Source of the DNA: Acidobacteriota bacterium
GTDB lineage: Bacteria > Acidobacteriota > Terriglobia > Terriglobales > Acidobacteriaceae
Direction: 5' to 3'
Length of the DNA: 55,399 nucleotides
Assembly: GCA_013289685.1 (NCBI GenBank)
Contig: JABCZL010000025.1
Span: forward strand, 1-55,399
The translations under genes and the position numbers were made by a program. Position 1 is the stretch's first letter. Every line of letters starts with the position of its first letter. This document shows positions 18,539-27,519 of this stretch, one piece after another. The notes below the pieces were generated by a model, which searched no databases, was not told the origin of the DNA, and saw nothing but the letters and a program-made list of their open reading frames with translations.

Positions 18539-21500
18539 TCAGAAAATGAATTTCAGGGATACCTGGATTTGTCTTGGGGCGTAGGCGGCCGTGGGTTTCA
18601 TGAAGTTGGTGGGCAACGTGTAGTAGCCAGGGTAGGGGGCGATGTTGGCGGTGACGGAGTTGGAGACGAATGTGGTGGCGGAGTTCACCAGTCCATTGGA
18701 GGTGATGGTGACGCGCTGGTTGTCGCGGTTGAAGAGGTTGAAGGATTCGGCGACAAGGTTGATTTTGTAGCGCTCATTGAAGCGCACGGTCCGCGTGAGG
18801 CGCAAGTCGGCGGTAGCGTAGTCAGGTCCGGTGAAGCCATTGCGGCTGTAGCCGGGGAGCCGGTCGTTAAGGTCGTTGCCGTCCTGATTGGGATCGCCGG
18901 CGACGGTGGCGCTGAAGGGGCGCCCGCTGCCGTAGTTGATGACCGAGGAAATCTTCCAATCGTTAAACAAGTGGCCGGCGAGTTCGTGACCGCGATGAAA
19001 AGGGTGAGGTTCGACCGAGAAGGCGGCGACCAGGCGATCGCGCTGGTCGGTGACGCTGGGTCCGCGCTCGGTGCTGGGGGCGTAGGAATTCTGAACCGTG
19101 GCGGGTTGTCCAGCGACGAGGGCGTCCTGGCCGTCATCGATGGCGCGGGCGTATGTGAAGGAGATGCGCAGGTAGGATCCGCGGGCCACGCGGCGATTGA
19201 TGGAAACCGTGGCTCCGTCGTAATAACTGGAGGCGGCGCTTTGGAATTCGTCAATGGCGCCGAGTTGAGCGATGGGGCGTCCAAGCGGGTTGATGCAGGG
19301 CGGAAACGGGCAGGTCAGCGAGCGAGTGAACTGCCAGGTGGCGAAGGAATCGACGGTGTAGTAGCCGCCCTGGAAGATCGAACCAGTCGAATCGAAGATG
19401 GGATAGGTGAGAGCGGTGGGCTGTGGCAGGTTTACATCGAGCGCGCGGATCAGGTGTTCCCCGCGAACATTGAGCAATGACAATTCCACAGTGGTGTGAT
19501 CGGCCACCTCCTTTTCCAAGGTCAGGTTCGCTTGCTGCACGCGAGGAGTGACAAAGTTGGGGGCGAAGGCGGAGACATGGTTGGTGACGCCCTGGGTGAA
19601 TCCCGCGGGCAGCGCGCAGGCCGCGGAGTTGAGCGGGCAGGCGACCAGGGGATTGGGATAGGTGGGGAAAACCTGGCGGTCGTAGTAGTTCGTGTTGTTC
19701 AGGAAGAGGCTGGCGTCGGTGATCCCGTTTTCGGTCTGGATCACCGAGTTGTAAATCTGCGGAATGCGGGCGAAGAAGATGCCGTATCCGGCGCGCACGA
19801 CGAGCGGACGTTTGTTGCCGAAGGAGTAGGCGAGTCCGGCGCGGGGAGCGAAGTTGTAAGGCTGGAACGGAACTTTGCCGGAGGGCGGGAAGAGCGGGTT
19901 GGAGAGCAGTCCAGCGGTGCTGAAGGTTTGCAGGTCCCAGCGGACGCCGAGATTTACAGCGAGGTGGTCGGTAACGCGCACGGTGTCTTGTGCGAAAGCA
20001 GCGTATTCGTTGGTGTTGGGATGCGACGTGGCGCTGCCGAAGTTTTGCAGGTAGTAGTGCGGGACTTGGTGAGCGTAGGCGCGCAGTGGCGAAATCGGGA
20101 GGCCAGCTTCCATCGGCGCAAAGGTAAAAGGATCGACCTTGATGGGATAGAAAAGGTATTCGCCGCTTTGCTGGCTGGGGAAGAAATCGTAGATCCAGGT
20201 GAGCAGGGCGTCGCCGCCGAACTTCCAGGTGTTGCGGGAGCCATCGTGACTCACGGTTTCCGCGAGGTGGAGGCGATGCTCGCGGGTCTGACGGGGAAGC
20301 AGGTTGGAACGTCCCATGCCATCGAGGATCGTTGGAATCTTAACCAGCACGTCGCTGGTATTGCTGTAGGACTGCTGTAGATCGCGCGAGAACTGGGCGC
20401 GGAGATGACTGATCCAGCGCGGAGAAAAAGCGGAGGTCAGCGAGAGCGAAGCGGTTTCGGTGGAGACGAGTTCCTGCCCGTTGTTGCTGATGGAGTCGTA
20501 CGTGACGGGGCTGGCGGGGTCGAGAAACACGTTGTTGGCTCCCCAGTAGCGCGTGGTGTTGATCTTCAGCGCGAGCTGGTGGCGTGAAGTGAGATTGATG
20601 TCGAGCTTGGTATAGGAAGTGTTGCCGATTTGCCCGGCGGGATATTCTCCGGCGAGTGAAGTGAGTTGCGCGGCGGCGGCGAAGACCAGGTCATGATCGT
20701 TGGCTTCGTAGTCTCCGGGTGTGTAAGGCCCAGTACCGGCAACGGGCACGACTTTTGAAGTGCCGTCGAGGAACTCGACGACGTTGGGGGAGTGGAAGAC
20801 ATGCTGGTCGAAGCCGGCGAAAAAGAAAATCTTGTTGCGCTTGAGCGGGCCGCCAATGGTGCCTCCGAACTGCTGCTGGCGGTTGTGCGGCTTGAACGCC
20901 AAGAAAGGATCGGCCGCACCGAAAGAACTGTCGCGCAGGTGATAGAAGGCCGTGCCGTGCAAGTGATTGGAGCCGGACTTGGTGACGACGTTGACGACGG
21001 CGCCGCCGGAGCGTCCTTGTTCGGCGCCGTAGGAATTGGTGGACACGCGGAATTCCTGCACGACCTCGGTAGAAACCACATAGGGAGCGCGATCGCGTCC
21101 GCGAGGCTGGGCGAAGAAGGCGTTGTTGAAGTCGAGGCCGTCGACCAGGGTGGTGTTCTGGAATCCGCGAATGCCGCCGAACGAGAGATCGCCGTTGGTG
21201 GCGGAGGTGAGACTGCGCGGATCCTGCGTGACGCCAGGGGAGAGGAGGGCGAGGTCGGAGAAACGGCGGCCGTTCAGGGGGAAATCGTTGAGGGCGCGTT
21301 CATCGAGAAGCGTGGAGACTGCGCTAGGCTGGGTTTCGACCAGCGCGGGCGCACCGGAGACGGTGACATTTTCGTGGGCGCTGGCGATCGTGAGACGGAA
21401 TTCGAAGACGGCCGCGGCGCCGACATCGACGTGCAATTGGGGCGTGACCTGGGGAGACATGCCTTGGGCAACGACGCGAGCGGAGTAGTCGCCAGGCGGC

Positions 21501-21727
21501 AGTTCGAGGGTGAAGGTGCCTTCGGCATCGCTGGTCGCGGTGTGGCGTGTGCCGGTCCCGGTATTGACTACGACTATCGAGGCTTGTGGGATGCGGCTGC
21601 CGGTGGCGTCCAGCACTGTGCCGCGGATCGCTCCGGTGGCGGCGTCTTGAGCCGAGAGCGGGGCCGCTAGCTGCATGATGAAGAATAGGATGAGAGCGGA
21701 GAAAAAGAGAATGTGCGTCGAAGACAT
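18539..21727 (-). CDS. Oar-like TonB-dependent receptor
   Basis: A 1062-residue outer-membrane protein. Signal peptide at residues 1-26 (FFIMQLAAPLSAQ). A carboxypeptidase-regulatory-like domain at about 30-115 (GAIRGTVLDATGSRIPQAS) precedes the plug (FPLNGRRFSDLALLSPGV; NTTLVDGLDFNNAF; GRSGGAVVNVVTKSGSN). A long beta-barrel ends in aromatic SLKFIF, the usual outer-membrane sorting end. The architecture matches the greatly expanded acidobacterial Oar-like receptors. The ligand is unknown; a complex carbohydrate or peptide is often assumed for the group but nothing here shows it. AGGGGCG precedes the ATG. It is a single-gene unit. Confidence 0.93.
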   Translation of the reverse strand: MSSTHILFFSALILFFIMQLAAPLSAQDAATGAIRGTVLDATGSRIPQASIVVVNTGTGTRHTATSDAEGTFTLELPPGDYSARVVAQGMSPQVTPQLHVDVGAAAVFEFRLTIASAHENVTVSGAPALVETQPSAVSTLLDERALNDFPLNGRRFSDLALLSPGVTQDPRSLTSATNGDLSFGGIRGFQNTTLVDGLDFNNAFFAQPRGRDRAPYVVSTEVVQEFRVSTNSYGAEQGRSGGAVVNVVTKSGSNHLHGTAFYHLRDSSFGAADPFLAFKPHNRQQQFGGTIGGPLKRNKIFFFAGFDQHVFHSPNVVEFLDGTSKVVPVAGTGPYTPGDYEANDHDLVFAAAAQLTSLAGEYPAGQIGNTSYTKLDINLTSRHQLALKINTTRYWGANNVFLDPASPVTYDSISNNGQELVSTETASLSLTSAFSPRWISHLRAQFSRDLQQSYSNTSDVLVKIPTILDGMGRSNLLPRQTREHRLHLAETVSHDGSRNTWKFGGDALLTWIYDFFPSQQSGEYLFYPIKVDPFTFAPMEAGLPISPLRAYAHQVPHYYLQNFGSATSHPNTNEYAAFAQDTVRVTDHLAVNLGVRWDLQTFSTAGLLSNPLFPPSGKVPFQPYNFAPRAGLAYSFGNKRPLVVRAGYGIFFARIPQIYNSVIQTENGITDASLFLNNTNYYDRQVFPTYPNPLVACPLNSAACALPAGFTQGVTNHVSAFAPNFVTPRVQQANLTLEKEVADHTTVELSLLNVRGEHLIRALDVNLPQPTALTYPIFDSTGSIFQGGYYTVDSFATWQFTRSLTCPFPPCINPLGRPIAQLGAIDEFQSAASSYYDGATVSINRRVARGSYLRISFTYARAIDDGQDALVAGQPATVQNSYAPSTERGPSVTDQRDRLVAAFSVEPHPFHRGHELAGHLFNDWKISSVINYGSGRPFSATVAGDPNQDGNDLNDRLPGYSRNGFTGPDYATADLRLTRTVRFNERYKINLVAESFNLFNRDNQRVTITSNGLVNSATTFVSNSVTANIAPYPGYYTLPTNFMKPTAAYAPRQIQVSLKFIF

Positions 21728-22216
21728 AAGGTCGCCCCTGAGTGCGAGATGGTTATCTCGTGAGATCTACTCGGAGGGACCACCCGACGCGCGTTAACCG
21801 GACGCGCAGCGGGGAAAGTCCTCGAAGAATTGCCGGAAGGCGCGTCTTTGGTACGCGCGGCCGGAAAGTTCTCTGTGGGCAATCGGGAAACCCAAGTTCT
21901 GTATAGCATGGGAGGGGAGGGGAGGTCTGTGATATGAGCCCAACTATTTTGGGATCGTTCCCGGAAGGGGAATGGCGGAGGGCTTTAACCACAGAGGGCA
22001 CTAAGGGGCACGGAGGAAAACAATTGCGCTCATATTCTTGGGAGGGTGATGCCGGTCTGCACGTGAGATCCTTCCCTTCGCCTGAAAAACGGCTCCGGTC
22101 AGGATGACGCCACAGAAACAGACAGTCTCTAATGTCAGATTGCGCCACCGCGAGATTTCAGCCGCTCTTACGCTTGACTGGGGTCTCGTGGTATTTTCAA
22201 GTTCCTTCCGAAAACT
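21728..22216. other. Intergenic region without a supported gene
   Basis: It probably holds the divergent promoters of the TonB receptor and the gamma-carbonic anhydrase, but no convincing box pair was found. It contains a 9-base-periodic string (ACCACAGAGGGCAC type, about 21989-22018), also seen at 51611, and a short fragment with AGGATGACG resembling the dispersed repeats. Confidence 0.6.
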
Positions 22217-22735
22217 ATGATTCGATCTTATAAAGGTGTGCGGCCGACGATTCCGGCGACCTGTTATGTGGACGATTCGGCGCAGATTATTGGTGACGTG
22301 GTGCTGGGCGAGCATGCGTCGGTGTGGATGAATGCGGTGGTACGCGGGGACGTACATGAGATACGCATTGGGGCTCACACCAATGTGCAGGACAACAGCG
22401 TGCTGCACGGGATGAAGCAGCAGTGGGGCGTGTATCTCGGGGAGTACGTCACGGTGGGGCATTCGGTGACGCTGCATGGATGCGCGATTGAGGACCGCTG
22501 TTTGATCGGGATGGGGACGATCATCTTGAATGGTGCGAGGATTGGAGCGGGATCGATTATCGCGGCGGGGACGCTGATTCCGGAGGGTACGGTGGTGGAA
22601 CCGGGCTCGTTGTGGATGGGGTCTCCGGGGAAGTTCCGGCGGAAGCTGGAGGCGGCGGATCAGGAGGCAATCATGCGGTATGCGAGGAATTATCTGGGAT
22701 ATAAGGATGAGTATTTGCGGGAGATCAGTACCTAG
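22217..22735 (+). CDS. Gamma-carbonic anhydrase family protein
   Basis: A 172-residue left-handed beta-helix protein of the gamma-CA/YrdA group. Hexapeptide turns (IIGDVVLGEHASVWMN, VVRGD) and the metal-site histidines are seen in DNSVLHG and VGHSVTLHGC. MGTIILNGARIGAGSIIAAG continues the helix, and a C-terminal helix follows. Function could be CO2 hydration or a related acyl or metal role; many members have not been shown to be carbonic anhydrases. The last residues (IST) and the stop TAG lie inside a heptanucleotide repeat, so the C-terminal end may have been set by repeat insertion. Confidence 0.9.
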   Translation: MIRSYKGVRPTIPATCYVDDSAQIIGDVVLGEHASVWMNAVVRGDVHEIRIGAHTNVQDNSVLHGMKQQWGVYLGEYVTVGHSVTLHGCAIEDRCLIGMGTIILNGARIGAGSIIAAGTLIPEGTVVEPGSLWMGSPGKFRRKLEAADQEAIMRYARNYLGYKDEYLREIST

Positions 22736-22747
22736 TACCGAGTACCG
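22727..22747. repeat. Heptanucleotide array at the 3' end of the gamma-CA gene
   Basis: Three units, AGTACCT then AGTACCG twice, in exact phase. The first spans into the stop codon of the gene. Confidence 0.85.
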
Positions 22748-22752
22748 AGAAT

Positions 22753-22980
22753 TGTCATCCTGAGCGGAGCAGGACGGTGAGCGAAGCGAACCGGCTTGCG
22801 CAGTCGAAGGACCCCGAGTTGGCCGGTGTGTTCGCAGAGTGCGGAAAGGCCTTCTCACGGTGCTCTCGATGGCGTTGAGGTTTACGGAGAGAACTCCCTG
22901 ATGGGGTTGCGGCGATGTCGAGGGGCGCGGGGTCCTTCGACTGCGCGAGCTCATTCGAGCTCGCTCCGCTCAGGATGACA
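22753..22980. repeat. Long inverted repeat between gamma-CA and hisS
   Basis: Left arm begins TGTCATCCTGAGCGGAGC and continues to CAGTCGAAGGACCCC near 22815. The right arm, GGGGTCCTTCGACTG ... CTCAGGATGACA, ends at 22980. The 110 or so bases between hold no gene. Confidence 0.85.
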
Positions 22981-22995
22981 GAGTAGAAAGGGAAC

Positions 22996-24267
22996 ATGAT
23001 TAAAGCGGTGCGAGGGACGCGGGATTTGCTGCCGCCGGAGACGGCGCTGTGGAATTTTGTGGAGGCGGCGGTGCGGGATGTGTTCCGCGCCTACAACTTC
23101 CAGGAAATTCGCACGCCGATTTTCGAGGAGACGGCGCTGTTTGCGCGCGGAGTGGGCGAAGACACGGACATCGTTTCGAAAGAAATGTTCACGTGGGAGG
23201 ATCGGTCGCGAGCGGCAAGCGAGAACGGGCAGTCGCTGACGTTGCGTCCGGAGAATACAGCCGGCGTCGTGCGCGCTTACATTCAACACGATCTTCAGAA
23301 GAACGGGCTGAACAAGCTGTACTACATCGGCCCGCAGTTTCGGCGGGAGCGGCCGCAGAAGGGGCGGTACCGGCAGTTTTATCAGATTGGGGCGGAGGTA
23401 ATCGGGCCGGCGTCGGCGGGGAGTGAGTCTCCGGCGCGGGACGCGGAAGTGCTGGAGATGCTGGCGACGCTGCTCGACCGGCTCGGCATTACGGATTGGA
23501 ATCTGGAGTTGAATTCGGTCGGCACGCCTGCCGACCGCGCAGCGTTCAACGACGCGTTGCGCAAGGCTTTGGAGCCGGTCAAGGAAAAGATGTGCGACGA
23601 CTGCCAACGGCGCGCGGTAACCAATCCGCTGCGCGTTTTTGACTGCAAGGTCCCGGAGGATCAGCCGATCATCGAAACTCTGCCGCGCATCACGCAATTT
23701 CTCGGTGAAGATTCCCGCAAGCACTTTGATGCGGTGCAGGAAATCCTGACCAAGGTGGGCGTTCGATTCACTTTGAATGACCGCTTGGTGCGCGGGCTCG
23801 ACTACTACACGCGGACGGCGTTTGAGTTCACGCATGGGGCGCTGGGGGCGCAGAATGCGATCCTGGGCGGCGGGCGGTATGACGGGCTGTCGGAGGCGCT
23901 GGGCGGTCCGGCGGCTCCGGGAATTGGATTTGCGATTGGGGAAGACCGGCTGGTGATGTCGTTGAAGGAAACGGCCGAGGGCGTGTTGCGCAAGCCTGAT
24001 GTGTATGTGGCTCCGATGGCCGGGATGAATGGCGAGGCGGCGCGGGTGGCGCGGGAATTGCGGCGTCATGATCTGGTGGTCGAATTAGGAGACGACGGGT
24101 TCCGGCTGAAGAAATCGTTTGAGGCGGCGACGAAGGCTGGGGCGAAGTACATTCTCATTGTCGGTGAGAATGAAGTGAAGGCGGATGCGTTTGCGCTGAA
24201 GAATCTGGCGACGGGCGAGCAGGTGTCGGTTCCGCGGGCGGAGTTGGCGGGGAGGATTCAAGGGTAG
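22996..24267 (+). CDS. hisS: Histidyl-tRNA synthetase
   Basis: A 423-residue class II synthetase. Motif 1 region (FEETALFARGVGEDTDIVSK), motif 2 (QFRRERPQKGRYRQFYQIG), the histidine-specific motif LVRGLDYYTRTAFEF and motif 3 (GIGFAIGEDRLVM) are all present. The C-terminal anticodon-binding domain starts near residue 330 (PDVYVAPMAG). LRPENTAGVVRAYI is intact. Length is normal. Expected to be essential and functional. Confidence 0.98.
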   Translation: MIKAVRGTRDLLPPETALWNFVEAAVRDVFRAYNFQEIRTPIFEETALFARGVGEDTDIVSKEMFTWEDRSRAASENGQSLTLRPENTAGVVRAYIQHDLQKNGLNKLYYIGPQFRRERPQKGRYRQFYQIGAEVIGPASAGSESPARDAEVLEMLATLLDRLGITDWNLELNSVGTPADRAAFNDALRKALEPVKEKMCDDCQRRAVTNPLRVFDCKVPEDQPIIETLPRITQFLGEDSRKHFDAVQEILTKVGVRFTLNDRLVRGLDYYTRTAFEFTHGALGAQNAILGGGRYDGLSEALGGPAAPGIGFAIGEDRLVMSLKETAEGVLRKPDVYVAPMAGMNGEAARVARELRRHDLVVELGDDGFRLKKSFEAATKAGAKYILIVGENEVKADAFALKNLATGEQVSVPRAELAGRIQG

Positions 24268-24302
24268 ATCGGTTCATTGCTGAGTGGGTGTGCGAGTCAA
24301 AA

Positions 24303-24345
24303 CCCCCACTTCTCGCGGCAAGAACGCGCGAGAAATGGGGCACCC
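24303..24345. repeat. Hairpin repeat between hisS and the PPOX-fold gene
   Basis: CCCCACTTCTCGCG faces CGCGAGAAATGGGG across a short loop. A hairpin of the same general kind, with CCCAT...TGGG ends, is at 13736-13765. It lies 36 bases after the hisS stop. Confidence 0.65.
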
Positions 24346-24358
24346 GGTGAGGGTAGCT

Positions 24359-24913
24359 GTGGCGAAAGCTTATTCGGAGATTAACGAAACGCTCAGGAAT
24401 TTCATTCAGGCGCAATCGGTGTTTTTTGTGGCGACGGCGCCGCTGGATGCGCAGGGGCACGTGAATGTGTCGCCGAAGGGGCTGGACACATTCCGCATTC
24501 TGGGGCCGAGGACGGTCGCGTATCTCGACATTTTTGGGAGTGGCGTGGAGACCCTGGCTCACCTGCGGGAAAACGGGCGGATTGTGCTGATGTTTTGCGC
24601 TTTTCAGGGCGCGCCGAAGATTTTGCGCTTACATGGGCGGGGCCGGGCCGTCGAACCACAGGAGGCGGAGTTTGCGACTCTGCAAGCTCATTTCCCCGTC
24701 TATGAAGGGGCGCGTGCGATCATGGTTGTCGAAGTCACGCGGATCAGCGATTCCTGCGGGTATGGCGTCCCGTTGCTCCAGTATGAAGGGGAGCGGCCGG
24801 ATCTTCCGGCCTGGTGCCGTAAGCGGGGGATCGAGGGTCTGAAGATCTACCGGCAGGAGAAGAACCGGCAGAGTATCGACGGATTGCCGGGGGTCGCAGA
24901 GCAGGTCGATTGA
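24359..24913 (+). CDS. Pyridoxamine 5'-phosphate oxidase-fold protein
   Basis: A 184-residue split-barrel flavoprotein-like enzyme. Motifs include FFVATAPLDAQGHVNVSPKG near the N-terminus, FRILGPRTVAYLDIFGSGVE and a conserved tail ISDSCGYGVPLLQYEGER ... EKNRQSIDGLPG. The GTG at 24359 (MAKAYSEINETL) is chosen because GAGGG lies five bases upstream and the family starts this way; sequence further upstream comes from a repeat hairpin. The cofactor could be FMN, or F420 given the F420 genes at 41-47 kb, but nothing in the sequence decides it. Confidence 0.85.
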   Translation: MAKAYSEINETLRNFIQAQSVFFVATAPLDAQGHVNVSPKGLDTFRILGPRTVAYLDIFGSGVETLAHLRENGRIVLMFCAFQGAPKILRLHGRGRAVEPQEAEFATLQAHFPVYEGARAIMVVEVTRISDSCGYGVPLLQYEGERPDLPAWCRKRGIEGLKIYRQEKNRQSIDGLPGVAEQVD

Positions 24914-24945
24914 AAGTTGACTATCGTGGCGAGACGGGGGGATTG

Positions 24946-25404
24946 ATGAAGATTTGTCTGGTGGCGGTTTTATGTCTGGCTGGTAGCGTCAGTGCGCAGA
25001 ATGTGAACGCGCCGGCGAAGGCGCCGAGTCCGTTGGAACAGACGCTGATGGCTGCCGAGAAGAGTTATGTGGAGGCGGCGAAGAAGGGCGACAAGGCCTT
25101 TTTTAAGCGCACGCTCACCGACGACTTTTCTTTTGTCGGGTTCGACGGGCAGTTGAATAGCCGACAGGAGATGCTTGACCAGGTAGAAGCCGGCACGGAT
25201 TTGCTGCCCTACGACATGAAGGTGGTGATGGCCGGCGAGGGCGTCGCGATTGTGACCTACGATGTGGTGCTGCGGGTCCCGGCGGCGGAGGATCAGGGGC
25301 CTCCTCCGCGGTACCAGCATTTCAGCACGGTTTGGGTGAAGCAGGGGGACGCGTGGAAAATGAAGTTTCAGCAGATGACGGCGTCGCATTGGGGAGACTG
25401 GTAG
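24946..25404 (+). CDS. Secreted SnoaL-like/DUF4440 protein
   Basis: A 152-residue protein with a signal peptide (MKICLVAVLCLAGSVSAQ) and an NTF2-like fold pattern: EQTLMAAEKSYVEAAKKGD, FFKRTLTDDFSFVG and a C-terminal STVWVKQGDAWKMKFQQM. The ATG at 24946 follows GGGGGG; an upstream TTG at 24910 would hide the signal peptide. Ligand or activity unknown. It overlaps nothing and follows the PPOX gene by 32 bases. Confidence 0.8.
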   Translation: MKICLVAVLCLAGSVSAQNVNAPAKAPSPLEQTLMAAEKSYVEAAKKGDKAFFKRTLTDDFSFVGFDGQLNSRQEMLDQVEAGTDLLPYDMKVVMAGEGVAIVTYDVVLRVPAAEDQGPPPRYQHFSTVWVKQGDAWKMKFQQMTASHWGDW

Positions 25405-25413
25405 ACACACACA

Positions 25414-25448
25414 ATTGTTGATTGTTGATTTCTGATGGTTGATTGAAA
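25414..25448. repeat. Heptanucleotide array after the DUF4440 gene
   Basis: Five 7-base units starting ATTGTTG, ATTGTTG, with later units degenerate, in exact phase ten bases after the stop codon. Confidence 0.85.
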
Positions 25449-25469
25449 ATCCACTGTAAGAAAGCATGG

Positions 25470-25499
25470 TTGACGGGCACTCTGGCGTGAGACTAATAT
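25470..25499 (+). promoter_or_regulatory. Promoter of the first DUF1579 gene
   Basis: TTGACG (25470-25475), an 18-base spacer and TAATAT (25494-25499), 74 bases before the ATG at 25574. Confidence 0.6.
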
Positions 25500-25573
25500 C
25501 GCGCCGCTGTCAGAAAGTGCGCTTCTATCAGTAAATCGGAATCAATGAGCAACCAGAAGACACGAGGCACGCG

Positions 25574-26104
25574 ATGAAAAAAACAAGAGTGATTTTTGCG
25601 GCGGGGCTGATGTTGGCGACCGCGGCGCTGGCCCAGACAGAGATGCCGAAGCCCGGTCCGGAACACAAGAAGCTCGAGATGTTTGCCGGTACGTGGACGG
25701 TGGAAGGCGACATGAAGCCCGGCGAGATGGGTCCGGGCGGCAAGGTGACGGAAACCGAGAGGTGTGAGTGGATGGAAGGCGCATTCTTCCTGGTGTGCCA
25801 TGCGGACTTTAAGAGCGCGATGGGGAACGGGTCGGGGATTTCTGTGATGGGATATTCCGGCGACGACAAGGCGTACACCTATCGCGAGTTCAACAGCTTT
25901 GGAGAATTCATGGACTCGAAGGGTTCCGCTGACGGTGACACCTGGGTCTGGACCGGTGATGAAAAGATGGGTGGGACGGTCATCAAAGGCCGGTTCACGA
26001 TGAAGATTACTTCGCCCACGTCCTACAGCTTCACCTCCGAAATCTCACAGGATGGAACGAAGTGGACGCTGGTGATGGACGGGAAGGCGACTAAGGCGAA
26101 GTGA
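25574..26104 (+). CDS. Secreted DUF1579 family protein (copy 1)
   Basis: A 176-residue exported protein. Signal peptide (MKKTRVIFAAGLMLATAALAQ) then the DUF1579-like pattern PGPEHKKLEMFAGTWTVEGD, FFLVCHADF, VMGYSGDDKAYTYREFNS and DGDTWVWTGDEKM. The fold is probably a lipocalin-like barrel. Function unknown. A paralogue follows 117 bases downstream in the same orientation. Confidence 0.85.
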   Translation: MKKTRVIFAAGLMLATAALAQTEMPKPGPEHKKLEMFAGTWTVEGDMKPGEMGPGGKVTETERCEWMEGAFFLVCHADFKSAMGNGSGISVMGYSGDDKAYTYREFNSFGEFMDSKGSADGDTWVWTGDEKMGGTVIKGRFTMKITSPTSYSFTSEISQDGTKWTLVMDGKATKAK

Positions 26105-26221
26105 TCGCGCCGGCGTGACAATTGTCATGGTCCGCGGCTGACGAATCGCACTGGGCGAGGGAATCTGGGCGAAGTACGATTCTTCGGAAATCAAGACGTT
26201 CGAATCTAAGGAGCACTACCA

Positions 26222-26755
26222 ATGAATTTGAAGGGAATTCTGGTTTCGATCCTGGTTCTGTTTGCGGTCTCTTCCTGGGCGCAGATGGCGCCCAAGCCCG
26301 GCCCGGAAGTGAAGAAACTTGACTACTTCGTGGGAACCTGGAGTGTGGAGGGGACGATTGCGCAAGGTCCGTGGGGTGCGGGAGGAAAGTTCAGCTCGAC
26401 CGACACGTCGGAGTGGATGCCGGGAAGTTTCTTCGTCGAGGGGCACTCGGATTTCAAGATGCCACCAGAAGTGGGCGGCGACGGGAAAGCGACTTCGTTC
26501 ATGGGATACGATACGGACCAGAATATGTATACCTATGACGAGTTCAACAGCCAGGGGCGGCGCGAGACCTCCAAGGGCACGGTCAGTGGCGATACCTGGA
26601 CGTGGACGAGCACGCAGAATTACGACGGGCAGGAGGTCAAGCAGAAGATGACCATCAAGGTGTTGACGCCGGCGAGTTACAGTTTGAAGTTTGAAATATC
26701 GATCGATGGCACCAATTGGATGACGTTTTTCGATGCGAAGGCGACTAAGAAATAG
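26222..26755 (+). CDS. Secreted DUF1579 family protein (copy 2)
   Basis: A 177-residue paralogue of the preceding gene with the same layout: signal peptide (SILVLFAVSSWAQ), PGPEVKKLDYFVGTWSVEGT, SFFVEGHSDF, FMGYDTDQNMYTYDEFNS and GDTWTWTSTQ. The two share most structural motifs but differ in detail, which suggests an old tandem duplication. Preceded by AAGGAG. Function unknown. Confidence 0.85.
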   Translation: MNLKGILVSILVLFAVSSWAQMAPKPGPEVKKLDYFVGTWSVEGTIAQGPWGAGGKFSSTDTSEWMPGSFFVEGHSDFKMPPEVGGDGKATSFMGYDTDQNMYTYDEFNSQGRRETSKGTVSGDTWTWTSTQNYDGQEVKQKMTIKVLTPASYSLKFEISIDGTNWMTFFDAKATKK

Positions 26756-26773
26756 AGTGCTGGCATGGAACAC

Positions 26774-26940
26774 AAGGTCCCTCGACTGCGCAAAACGAGT
26801 CGCTTCGCCCGTCGTTTTGCTTCGCTCGGGATGACAATGTGGAGTAGGTCCCTGAGTCTTCGACGGCGTATACAATTTTGTCATCCCGAGCGAGGATGAT
26901 CGTTCACGGAGTGAACGAGCACCGCAGTCGAGGGACCTTG
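26774..26940. repeat. Inverted pair of TCATCCCGAGC-type repeats
   Basis: One copy (26774-26836) runs GGTCCCTCGACTGCG to TCGGGATGACA. A second copy in opposite orientation (26879-26940) runs TGTCATCCCGAGCGAGG to CAGTCGAGGGACCTT. The second copy overlaps the extended end of the GIY-YIG frame. Confidence 0.85.
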
Positions 26941-27261
26941 CGTTTCGTACCAGTCGGCCGCCAGATCCTTCCAACCGGGGTTCTTTTGTTCGATCAACCA
27001 CATTTTCTTTTCGCGACGCCAGCGCTTTAGTTGTTTTTAGCGATCGATTGCGTTGGCTACATCGTCGAAGCTTTCCCAATATACGAGACGGGTGCAATTG
27101 TAATCGTCCGTGAAGCCTTCACGGATGTGGTTCCTGTGCTCCCACACGCGCTTGCGCAGGTTGTTGGTCATGCCGATGTACAGGGCGCGGCGTGAGGCGC
27201 TTTGCATCATGTAGACGTAATAGATGTACTCGTCGCGCATCGGGTGCGCCCGGCTGAACAC
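26881..27261 (-). pseudogene. GIY-YIG nuclease gene with a premature stop
   Basis: A small single-domain GIY-YIG nuclease. The intact frame has MRDEYIYYVYMMQSA, then LYIGMTNNLRKRVWEHRNH and YWESFDDVANAIDR. A TAA at 27037-27039 then stops translation. The same frame continues at once with KQLKRWRREKKMWLIEQKNP and GWKDLAADW, the normal C-terminal half, to a stop at 26881. Changing the TAA to GAA would restore the family's usual DREKQLK. The catalytic half survives, so a truncated 67-74 residue product is possible. ATG at 27240 is the likelier start than 27261. The gene is bracketed by inverted copies of one dispersed repeat. Confidence 0.85.
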
Positions 27262-27264
27262 TTA

Positions 27265-27326
27265 GGTCCCTCGACTGCGCAAAACGACTCGCTTCGCTCA
27301 TCGTTTTGCTCCGCTCGGGATGACAA
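27265..27326. repeat. Dispersed repeat upstream of the GIY-YIG gene
   Basis: Runs from GGTCCCTCGACTGCGC to CTCGGGATGACA and is nearly identical to 26774-26836. With 26879-26940 it forms inverted flanks of about 62 bases around the nuclease gene. Confidence 0.85.
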
Positions 27327-27519
27327 TGTGCGAGGAGCATTTCATAGGAATGCGACGCGTGTCTGTGACGAGTGAACATGAAATTCACAGACTGCTTCAT
27401 CATTTGCGCCACCCGCGGCAGCCTCGGGAGCCGGTCCGTAACTTTGGAGGGCAGGCTCTTCACCGTGGCAGTTGGGTGGGACGGGGTCGCGGGAGTACGA
27501 TTGAGTCCAGGGCGGTGTC

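Noticed and set aside
18569..21670. Long plus-strand Gly/Val-rich frames opposite the TonB receptor
   Set aside because: Antisense shadows produced by high GC; the receptor frame has full domain structure.
26774..27326. Insertion sequence with terminal inverted repeats
   Set aside because: No transposase and no clear target duplication; the only gene inside is GIY-YIG type.
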